Assembly (NCBI RefSeq): GCF_001039355.2
Contig: NW_019773513.1
Location: forward strand, 1,716,460-1,780,459
DNA from: Lingula anatina
Taxonomy: Eukaryota; Brachiopoda; Lingulata; Lingulida; Lingulidae
Reading direction: 5' to 3'
Length of the DNA: 64,000 nt
Shown piece by piece: positions 36,701 through 48,700 of this stretch (its first letter is position 1; every line of letters begins with the position of its first letter). The position numbers were made by a program, and so were the translations under genes. The notes under the pieces were generated by a model. It was not told the origin of the DNA, ran no database searches, and saw only the letters and a program-made list of their open reading frames with translations.

Positions 36701-39700
36701 GAATTGAAAAGCTTTTTTGCAAAATATCTAGGTAGTGGAAATAACCGTGTTATCCATAGTACAAGCTAAGTTAGGTGGAATTGTTTTAAAAATCTCTAAA
36801 GCTGTCTTAGTTCACTTTTAAGCAGAGAATACATTCAAATATTATAAAAATGTGAATAGACAAATGCAGTCAAACTTGTTCTGGAATAAAAAACACAATT
36901 AGTACATTTTTTCTTTAACTAATCTCACCCTATAAAGCCTCTTATTTGCAGTTTAAAAACAAAAATAATGTTGACATTGTAGGTTTCTACCGGACCATAA
37001 GGGAAGGAGTCCAAATTTAGAAAATATATTCCAAAATCAATGAAAAAGTATCCCCACTGCCATGTGTATTTCCAGGAAAACTCCTAACAGTGTTTTTCTG
37101 TGTTTTTCAGACAATGACCTGGACGACTTGGAGATGCAAGTGGTGCGTTACAAGCCAGAGGGGCTGGATGCATTGTGCCGCAATACCAAATTTTCAAGGA
37201 AGGAGTTACAGATAATGTATAGGGGGTTCAAACAGGTAAGACTACATGGCAGCATATCTATTACCTCAGTAGAAGTTGTTGCATAAATGATAGTAATAGC
37301 ACAGGTGGTAGACTCGTACATGCATGCACGCACAAATTCTTTCTTTCAAGGGATGGTAATCAATTTTTTTTTCTTACTGGGCACGGAAAAGCATTTTCCA
37401 TAAGGCTTTCAGATTATCTTGGTAATTTGTTGTTCAGATAGGTGTTTCTTACCTGTGTGTGGTTAGTTCAAGGCCTATACCAACATTTTAAATTGTGCCA
37501 AATGGTAGAGTTGATATACTTTGGCTTATACATGTAAGGAAAAAAAATTGTTTTAAATTGCCCATTTGTCACCATTTTGACTCTATTGATAACATGAACA
37601 ATCTAATTAATTCATCTAATTGGCTACAGCTAGTGTGAACCTAATGGATATTTTAGAGATATGAAATTACAACCAGCAGATATGTTTGTGACCTTAACTT
37701 ACTGTGTACTCACTCATCTTAGGGTTTTCAGGTCCTGTATTAATTTATTGTTTTTTGTGAACATTGTGTATTAACAGATATTGATTTTATCTTTGCCATT
37801 AATTCATCTGGACATTTGTGAGCCTTTCTGTCTAATTTCTTATGAGCCCCATTTCTGTGAAGTATAAGTTCTAACAGGACTGATATAACCAAGTTTTGTG
37901 ATTATGATATATCTGCTCCCATGCCTAGCTTGTTTGCCTCCAACTTTCCTAATTAATGGTTTTAACCTCTTCTTACCAAAATCAATAAATGAGCCCTTGG
38001 GGGATAAGGTCGGTTAGATTTTTTTCTTTTTCTTTTTTTTTTTTTCAAAATTAATAGTTCCATAAGCCCAAGGGCATAATCCAGCTTTTACATTCTGTAA
38101 AGAGTGATGGATACATATTCTAAATACATGTAGCATATATATACTATCCATCATCATAATAAAAAATGCCACTTTACACGAGAAAAAAGTTTCATCTTCA
38201 TTTCACTGTTAAATTTTTTTTTTCAGTGATAATGATATGTAGTTTTCAAGGAGACTTGCTAGTATTTAGAATTGATCCATAGGGGTATTACATTGTACAA
38301 CTTTCCATTTGATCATTTATCTGTTTTCCCCAGGATGCAATTAGTCTTCAGAGCTTTTAGCTTTTCAAAGTCAGAGACACTGTCATTCTTTGATGAAAAT
38401 GTGCATACATTTTTACAGTGTATCCAATAAGTGATTTATTTCCAAAATTTTCTTAAAGGGGGCCAGAGTGGGGGAGGGGGGAGCTACATAGATAAGTTTA
38501 CAGCATGAACAGGCAGGGGAAGAGACAGCTGTACTTTATGAACTTGTGGACTACCATCTTACAGGGATGAGATTTTTTCAACTTTTCATGGATTTCCAAT
38601 TTTTTGGGAGTCATAAAAATACCATTGGAGTCCCCCAGGAACCCAGGCCATATTTTCCGGCTTTTTCTCTAAAAGGCAGTCTCATCCCCAATCTTAGCAC
38701 TCTTGAACTTTTGAACACCCCTGTGGTGAAGTAAACTCCAGAGATTATGTACTCGTGAGATACCAAGATTCCACGGAGGATTCACGCACTAAAACACCAT
38801 GACATAGGTACAAATAAAAAAATATATCACTGATAATTTCCTCCTCCTCCTCGTTTCCTAGATATGGTTTATTGTCCTTTGTTGAAACAGCATTTTCCAT
38901 CTTTGAATCAGAATGATACATTCAGTGTATGTCACATCAATAAAGCCCTGGGGATTCTTAGTGCTTTGCTTTGTGACATATTGATTTGGGATAACCTGCT
39001 GTTTACTCTTTCTGAAATTCAGCCGTACCATTCTGAAAATCTGGGCTTTTCCATTTTTAGTGTGATGGGTAAATTATGTAGAAGCTCTCCATTCTTTTCT
39101 TTTTTCACTGTTAGATTTTGAAAGTTGACACTTCATTAATTGAAGGCATTGAGTAACAAGTATTTATTGAGGTGTTGGCATATAGTATTTATGATCGTGT
39201 TTTGAGTGGAAAGTAATCATTAGACCTCTATATGCAGTCTGTTCATTTCCAAAATCTTCAGTAAAACCTGATTTGTCCTTTAGAATTTGGTAACCTTCTC
39301 AAATTAGGAACATGAATTATGTTAAATAAAACCCTTGTATATGTACCTTATAAAGACCTGAATCATATATACATATGTGCATGCCGGTGGGGCGGGCATT
39401 TTGCAGCATATTTGAATATATATTAAAACATTCCATATCTTTTCATTGCCACAATTTCAAGGTTAGAACAAAGAATTGTGGAGTATATTTTAAAACAAAA
39501 GCAGCTCGCCAAGGTTAGGAAAATTATGTTAATTCTACTCATCTCACTTATGTCTTTGTTGTTTTCCTCACAAACAAATTACATTTCCTAAACTGATGAA
39601 TTGCTTCAGGTTGTTTTTTATTTCAATCAAGGCCTGTCTAAGCACATTTATCTGAGAATTGGAAATTGATCGCCTATTCTCTCAGTTTGTCAACAGGGGG

Positions 39701-42700
39701 ATGACCTTTATATGACGAAGATGAGTATGCTGCTTTATGCTTCTTTTATGGCAATTTATTTGCCATGATTTATTGATATGATTGGCTTGACATTATTTTG
39801 TGCCATTTTTTTTTCTTTTTTAGAACAAAAAAAGTGAAAACAATGTATCATATATTCAAGAAAAAATATTTCTCCAATTTGGATCCAGAAGTAAAATAAT
39901 GTTCATGTGTTATTATATTCTATGAATCCATTAGCAGTGTAAAAAGTGAGATTAATTTTAATAAGTTTCTTCTTCATCATGACATTTGATGGCTAAAAAG
40001 TGGATATGTCCAGTGTTCTTTGTAAAGATCATTTTTGTGGTATTTCAAGCCAATGCCAATGATGAGGTTTAAGCTATACGTGTAAGTGCAGTTGAACGTT
40101 TATGTCAGATGTCTTGTGTGTTTCAAAATGCAAAGATTAATCAAAGAAAGTATACAGGCAGGTATTGATTCGAAATAAATATTGGACAAGATTATGACAT
40201 AATGTGCCACAAAAACAAACATTTTCAGAGTCCTAGGTATTCAGTGGGTTTGACAAAACAGTCCATACTTCTCTAGAATGGTGTCTTTCCGACTTATGAA
40301 TCAATAGGTCCTGCTTTTTGAAAAGAAATATTAAGATTTCCTGCACTAGGCTCTTAACATTTCCACTGCATTTTGTTGTGATCTTTCATTTAGTTCCTCT
40401 TCTATAAACAGTATGTGTTGACAGACTTGGCAGAGATCATTGCATCATGTGCATTATTATTCTATAACATGTTACATAATGTTATATATAAATAATATAC
40501 TAAGGACTTGGATCATTAAGATTTTTAAAAAAATACACAGTTTTGGTGTTGGAAAGGAAACTTTTGATATCTTTATTTATCCTTAATTTGAATCCTGTGA
40601 TCTGAATGAGGTTATTTTGTCACATTGTTAGAATTAACACAGTTTAGGATCACATGTAGAGTTTTTTTTTTTACTCTTTATTGCAGTCCCTGGTCTGTGC
40701 CTAAATGAAATCAATACCCACAGTTTGTTGAAATAAATGCAGTTGCGGAAGCACTTCTTGAAAGGAAACTATGAAAATATATCAGTTCAGTCAATTGGCT
40801 CATTAAATTTTACACCTGCATGCACTGGCACCCTAGCACATGATGCGTTTATCAGGTAAACTCTTTATGAAGGATGAGTTTTGAAGACAAATCGAATGTG
40901 AGCTGAAGCAAGGTATAGATATTGCCTATGGGGCCCGATTGTAAGGTAGCAGTGTTCTCAGGCGTGAAATTTGACAACTGTGACGTCATTACGTCTTTAA
41001 TAAAAACATCCCGGTGACCCTTGTGTTATGTGGGAGCTATGCCTTTCACTGCCTTTCAGATTGATTTGTGTTAGGTTTTAAAATACACATGTGCATGATG
41101 GGACTGGATGTAGTGGGATTTAGGGTTTAGTCTTACGCCCTGCTTGCATGCCACCTTTGCTTTCAGACAGCATATATTTGGAACTGTCTTTTAAAACCAG
41201 TAAAAAAAGGCAGGGATTTGATAGACCTTTACAGTAGATTTTGTTTTTAAAAAAAAACGCAGACATAAGTATTATTGATTAAAACTGGTTACATTAGATA
41301 GCTTAGTGCATCTTAGCTAAGGTTAGATGCCAGTATGTTATCTTTGCTTCTGTCTTTGTGTATAGCATCACTCTATTTCCATAGCTGTTTATCTTGTTCA
41401 GCCTAAAGCAAGTAGTACATACAACAGTGCTAGCTGCCTTAGTATATTGTCTTGTTTTCCCCTTCATTGTTGTATATTGTTCATTTAGGTGGCTGTAACT
41501 GTTGGACTTTCTGTGTCTCAAAAAGAAAATCAGAAGGTAACTTGCATAGACCTACGTAATTACAAAGGCACTTCCAAATGCATGTGGAACTTTCTTTTCA
41601 GCCTTATCTCCCATTTATACGCCCTTTTCCTATAGAGATTGGTATGCGTAACTGGATCGGTCCACATTGAGAGAGTGACATCTTATTAGCCTTGACCGAT
41701 CCAGGGAGTGTGTCCCCACTATTTTTGGAAAACAAAATGGTGAATCAAGCTTTTGTCCCTACCTACATGTATAATGGGAGAAAAGGCGTGGGCCCACAGA
41801 AGCATGTTCCATGTGCTCATTGCAGAAAAAGTTTCAAATTGTGCCATTCATTCTGAATTTTTCTTTATTGGGGGTAGGGGATGGGGAAAGGGGATAAAAG
41901 GGGAGGGGTGCCAAAAGGGCTCCTTTCTGCTTGATCTCCTGGATCTCCCAGTGGTCTGTTTACCTGACAAGCTGTGAGAGGAACTGCAAATTCTACCTCT
42001 GCACGCCCATGTACTCTGCTAAATGCCTTACAATTCGTGATTTATCATGAAAGTTGTTGGGGTCGTTGTATGTGCTTCCGTCTTCCCCTGCTAAGGGTTG
42101 TTTTATGTGCTTCTGCCATTTCCTGACACTGCCTTGGCTACCTGCAGCATGGTGCTATAAGTGTGTATTAACTGGAGCTGATTATTCCGAAAATAAAGTA
42201 CTGGAACGGAATAAGAATTTATTTTCTGTGTGATGGACACCCGATTTGCACATGATCTGTCTATGAGCACCATGCTATTAGCATGAACAGTACATTGTGT
42301 TATCATACCGTAAAAGGAGACAGAAGGTTTTTTTTTTCTTTTTTCTTTTTTTAAGTGCAAAAGTACCACCATTGCAACTTTGATGCTCCCTGTTACAGTG
42401 TTGGTTTCTATGAATACTGTCAAGGTGTATGCAAGGTTTTATAATTCATACCTGTTGGTACACAAACATTGCACTCTCAGTTCTTTAATGACAATTTCTT
42501 TCATGGTATTTTGACTACGTGTTTTGATTTCATTTTCTTGGTTTTTTATTAAAAGTAACTTCCATCAAAAAAAAAAAAAAAAGCCACTTAGATTTACATG
42601 CACATTTTCCCCTGTTTGTTTACATGTTGGTGTTTTAAGTTGCAGTGAAATAAAGCCCTTCTACCCAAACCTGTGCCACATTTATGATGAGTGAAGAAGA

Positions 42701-45700
42701 GTACTTTTACTTGTCCATTGCATTCAGTATCTAATTGTTCCAATTTTTCATGTTTGTTATGTATTGAAAATTACATTTAGATTATTTATTTATTTTGTAT
42801 TATTGATTTACAAAATATCAGGAAGTGACAGTGATGTATATGAGATAACATTTTTGGCATAATTATGAAAAAAATGTTTCCTTAGTTGCCCAGAAATGCA
42901 TTTACAATAAACCACAGAGGAACAAATTATAAGTACAACTTTTTTCTGTAAAGTTCCTGTGCCTAAATTTTTAAGTGAACACTTTTGCCGACTGTCAATT
43001 CTTGATCATTCGGTCCAAAAAGTCAGACGTTCAAAACATGGCCAGTGTCCGCTTCTTTTCAATAATTATTTTTCTTGATTTTGGCTTTGAGGCACAAAGT
43101 GTGATTGCTATTGACCAGTGCTATTGACTGAAGATGAGATGTACTTGCTTGATGGTATAAAACTAGAACTTGGGGAAACAACATACGCCCTGACCAAAAT
43201 TAGATTTGCCAAGTTGAAAAATCTCTTCTTCTTTCCGTGATGTTCTTTCCAACCAGCCTGCCCTGGCAGTAATCTAATATACTTTACATTACAAGTCCTT
43301 TTGGGGTTTTATGCCATAATGGCGAAGAAGGAAATTAGGCTTCAGTAGACTTTTCAATTTACAAAAAACATGATGGCTTTATTGTATGTAGTCAAAGCTG
43401 CAAATTACAGAAAAATAAGCACATCAAAAATCTATCACCTTTAGAAATGTTTTCTTTGTTTGCATGCAACAAATATTCCACATGACCCAGCTCAGAGTAT
43501 GATTGGAAAGGAAAGATTAGTGAAAAACCATTACATTCCCTGGAATACCAATTATACAATGAATCACTTAGTTCTAATTGATGTCCTCTTGATTTTGTTC
43601 TCTATCTCTCTCTGCTTCCAGGAATGCCCCACTGGGATAGTTAACGAAGAGACATTCAAGGAAATCTATGCCCAGTTCTTCCCGCAAGGTGGTGAGTATG
43701 CAGGTCAACCTGGACGTGGTAAGGCTCAAGGGGACAGGGACTCTTTTTTTTTTTACTCCCAATTTAATCATCATCATCATCATACTATTATTACTACTAC
43801 CGTTTTTTTATTCAGCTTTTTGTCATGCTGTTAGTATAGACTATGCTCCCTAGAAAGTGCCTTGTGATTGGGAACAGATGAACTGTAGTCATACTGTCAG
43901 CAAATTAAATTATTTACATAATGCTAAAAATATTTTGTTAGAAGAAAAGTGAGAAAAAACAAAACAAAACTTCTTATTTTTATTTTATTATTATTTTATT
44001 CATTTATTATTTATAGATATCAATTAAGTGAAAGAATACACCATTTTTAATTTTTTTTTATAAGAAAGAAAACGGTAAATTTTGACCACAACACATGGCA
44101 CAGTTAGGGGACAAGCTGTATTAACTGGAGCATGTGAATCCCCATTGATGGACCTTTTTAACTTGATCCTGTGGCTGCTTTTGAGCATTATTTATGTATC
44201 ATAGCAATTGTTTTAAACTTGTCTTATCACAAATGATTAGGACCTTGTCATGATAATGTTTCCTTCATGTTCCTCTCATGTGGACAGTTATTGTGACCCC
44301 CATAGTCATCGTATTTTTGGTAGGACAAGACATGCATGTTGATATTCTTAACTTAGCTTTTGATCAAAAAGCTTTCTATTTGCTATTGTTTTGTTTATAC
44401 AATTTGCATTTATCACTTGTGCACAGTTTTTACTTTTTATTATTTTTTTTTTCTCAAACAAGATATGATAGTGTTCCTAAAATGTACACTACATCATGTA
44501 TGTGCAATATTTGATCTGCAATGAGGATAAGGTAAGCCGAGTTTCTTTTAATTTCTCTTTATTTCACAATTAAGGAATAAAGAAGTATGTGTAAATGTCA
44601 TCATTTACCATTTAATACAGTTTAAATAAATAAATAAATGTAGACCAATTATGTTTAAAACATACACTTGATTTCTGTTTGATAAATTAGAATTGGCTAA
44701 GTCGCTTGATGCCTCTTTATGTTTAGACTATAAATTCTATGTGAATACCCTATAAACATACAATTCAAATATTATTTGCACTATTTCTGTAGATTATGGC
44801 TCGTTTTAATTCTACATATCACATATATTGTGTATGTATGGAGGAAAACACAATTTTACATTTATGAATATTTTTCTAAAGTTTTGAACCAAAAATATAT
44901 GTGACCAGTGTTTTTCAAAATGGAAAAAGAAGTAATGTGAATGTGATATTTTATTACTGATACATCTTCCAATCATGATGTTGACATTTTTATTGGAAAC
45001 TTATGGACTTGAACTTATCCAAAAGTCTATACAAACCCAAGCAGGGATATTAAAAGGCCTCTTTGGCATTCTCTTTGCTCAAGCTTTCAAGTTGTCCAAA
45101 ATAACTGCAGCTAGAATTCCCCCGAGGGGTGGTCTTGCTGTGTTTCTCATCAGAATTCTATCAGGCCTCAGATGTTTAAGTGTACAGCAAATAAAAAGAT
45201 GCTTACCTCTAATTATAGTGCAAGCCTTCCCAAACAAGATAAGGAAAGTTGTGCATCTAGGCAGTTTCATTGCTTCAAAAATGGGGGTGAATGATAGGTA
45301 TAGAGTAATAAATTCTGTTTTAACCCATTTTTTTTTAATCAGTATGGCATGGAAAAATTAAAAGTAAACAGCCAATTTACCTGTCATGCAACAACTGGTA
45401 CTTTTTTGACACATAATAATATAAATTCTATCTTTTCATGTAATATATTTTATGTCATTAGAACAGAATAAATTAGTCCATAGAAATTAGTCTGCTGCTG
45501 GTTACAGTAAGGAGAAATATTGATCACAAACTTAGTTTTGCTGTGGTAACTTTCAGCTTAAAGAAACATCAGGCAAACACAACATTATGACATTGTGTAT
45601 TTTACTTCAGGCAGGTCAGTTTGATTTTATGTACAAAAAAAAAAAGGCACTGCAATTGCTTTTGTCATGTATTCTTTGCCATGCTGTAATTTGCCAACAG

Positions 45701-48700
45701 CTATTCTAAGTCAAACCTTTACTCTATCTCACAATGCAGGGTATGCAATGATTTTCTTTTTACTTAAATATAATGCTACATCTTTGATAAATGAACTCCT
45801 CGTAATTTACAAGCATTAATTGTTCTCTGTTAAACATCATTGAAATTACACTTATGTATCCAAAATTAGTTTAGGTTTTCGAAATATGATTACCTTTAAT
45901 TCACAGTCTTTAGACAAAACATTCTGCAGATGCTACAGTCAATAGCTATATAGAGTAAGATCAAACTTAGCAAGAGTCTACAGATACACATTTTAACCAA
46001 GTGATAAATCAGATGTATTATCTATATATGTCTTAACTGTGGTGAGGTGCATGAGGGCTATTACCATACGCAACTCCAATAAATGTGCAATTTGGTTGAT
46101 TTCGCTTCCATGTCTCTGTTGACATTATTTTAATGTGTCTGTGAAATAATCGTACAACCAACAATAATTTTTAAGATACTGCTGCCGTGTATATCTGCAA
46201 AAGTGAAACAAACTGATGAGTAGAACGAAAGTGCCTTAGCTTTATCATTCCCAACGTGTATTGCATGACAGCCACTGAGATCAAGAACACACGGGTCCTA
46301 TTGTCCAGACTGTGCTTTCCCCATAACACTTGGTACATATTATTAGACATGTGCTTGGCCAGTAAGGCTTGACCTTTGTAAGGTATTGGCCTTAATGACC
46401 TGATGGCTTTTTAGGTTAATAACTACATTGGATAAAAGTTCTTTAAGACCATGACCTCTTTGAGGTCATTGACCTTTGTCCGATGAATTCTGTGGTCATG
46501 ACCTTTTTGAGGTCATGGACATGTTGAGGCGACTGACCTCTTACAGGTTTCATGTGACTATGTTCAACCTTGTGTGTGTCAAGTGTTATGAGAGCACAGG
46601 TTCAGTTAGCCTAATGTCCCTGAAGGTGCTTCCGCCTCCCCTGAGCTTTATCGCATACAGTGATGTCCATGTACCAGTCTTCCTACAGTTCTGTGATAAC
46701 AATGGCTTATAGAAACATTAAACGTGTCAACAAAATATCACGTGAAAAAAGCTTCTGATTGCTACTTGGTTACTCGTTGATTTTTTTAAAAATCCCTTTG
46801 TATATGATGACCTGTCTTTTCCCCGAACAGATTTTTTTTTCATGTGATATTTTTGATGCTGTTGGCTTCTTTCTAGCTTTAAGCTGTGTCAGTTAGTACC
46901 ATAACTGCCCAAGTTTCCATAATGTGATACTCATAAACTATTTAAGTCAGATCATTTTTCAAGAATCTAATCTATTTTTATGTTCATAAATACTTTGAAA
47001 TGTTATTTTATATTTTGGAAATGATTGTCAGAGGAACCTACAGTCAGACAATGAAAAAAATAATGTATTAGCAAATTTTTTTGTATGTCCCATACTCTCT
47101 TCACACTTTTTTTTTCAAATTTTGATGGCGACAGAATAATGACAGGGAATATGATAAAGAGATAATAGACAAACATGTTGTAGCTTTGTAAAATTTTGAA
47201 TTTATATCCACTAAGTGCATTGCTCGTTGACTAGAATGTATTATACATGTATGTCTGCTTTGGATTTTTCTTCTTGATTGTCCATGTTTTATATCATATT
47301 TGTGTACATTGCTCACCAGGGTTGCCAATTTCACAAAAACCAAGTTTCATTGCATTGGCCTTTGAATTCACAGTGAAAGAAGCATGAGTTTCTCCTAACT
47401 TCACTTTGATTGGAGATTGTCCTTAAACTCCACCACTCGTGACTGTAGGTTTCTTGATGAGATTTTTTTATATTGTTTTCATATTATTTTTTGCTTATTC
47501 AGGTTAACTACAGTAAACAACAGCGCATAAGTGCTGTTCATTATCCTTACACCTTTACTATTGTATGTTCTTGATGGATATTCCAAATTTCTTGATTTCA
47601 CATTTCCAAAATAAAGTTTGAGTTTTGTAACTTTATAAAGCTTTCTTTTTCTAGTATGTGAAACAAAAGCAAGGAGCTAACTTCTTCCTACCTAGTTATA
47701 TCATCTTAATATCTTTGTCTTTTTTTTTTTTTTTTTTTTTNNNNNNNNNNNNNNNNNNNNNNNNNNNNNNNNNNNNNNNNNNNNNNNNNNNNNNNNNNNN
47801 NNNNNNNNNNNNNNNNNNNNNNNNNNNNNNNNNNNNNNNNNNNNNNNNNNNNNNNNNNNNNNNNNNNNNNNNNNNNNNNNNNNNNNNNNNNNNNNNNNNN
47901 NNNNNNNNNNNNNNNNNNNNNNNNNNNNNNNNNNNNNNNNNNNNNNNNNNNNNNNNNNNNNNNNNNNNNNNNNNNNNNNNNNNNNNNNNNNNNNNNNNNN
48001 NNNNNNNNNNNNNNNNNNNNNNNNNNNNNTTTTTTTTTTTTTTTTTTTTACAGTATTTTAGTAGATTTTTTCTAGATTTACATAGATTTTTATCATCACT
48101 TTTTGGAGCCATTTGTGTCATCCAAAATGTCAGTTTCCATTTAAATATGTTTAGCCTTCACCTTCATGTTAACATAAAAATTTAGCAAATATTATTCACT
48201 GTTTTTTATCTTGTATAATTTTTGTTGTCTAAACTAAATTTAAATCTAAACTGTTAGACCTGTTTTTGATCATTCTTTGATTGTTTTGAAAATAAATCCA
48301 TTGTTTGGATAATTCAATAGAAATTTGAATTAAGGAAATTTGACCAGATTTAAATCTCAAAGAATCCAACTTTTAGAAGCAAATTTACTTAAAACAATAA
48401 TTGTTTATCTCATACAGTATTAATCAATGTATATTGAATTAGGGAATTATCTTCATTAGATCATCACAAACAGCATTTGACTGATGTTTAAGCTAATAAG
48501 AGCCTATGGCCAGAGTGCAGAAAACCAGATATTGTTGTTATAACTTGGGTCAAGGTTGATCCAAGCGATGATATTCATCCCTTTCATCCACCTGTTCATT
48601 GACTTGGTGTACTATATCCGTATGCTTTTTATATTGTTTCAGAATCCAGCCAGTATGCACATTATGTGTTCAGCACGTTTGACAGAGACAACAATGGATC

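Larger units (their letters stand above)
35671..39106 (+). repeat. Tandem segmental duplication, unit 2
   Basis: Second unit of the duplication, containing KChIP exon copy 2. It begins ACTGTTAGA-ACTAACTT as in unit 1 and ends TTTTTTC before the third ACTGTTAGA (39107-39115), after which single-copy intron continues. It lacks the insertion found in unit 1, so it represents the ancestral right end. A 67-codon frame (35979-36182) is open in both units but shows amino-acid-changing differences and no homology. Confidence 0.93.

Noticed and set aside
43574-43783. Antisense frame over the EF1 exon
   Set aside because: Shadow of the real + strand exon and an ATC repeat.
44975-45361. A 128-codon + strand frame in the intron before the EF2 exon
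   Set aside because: No splice borders fitting the gene and no recognisable family. Composition is like the surrounding intron except for a short GC-richer patch (45110-45160).
47658-48185. Long frames on both strands across the gap
   Set aside because: Made of N and poly-T/poly-A translations only.
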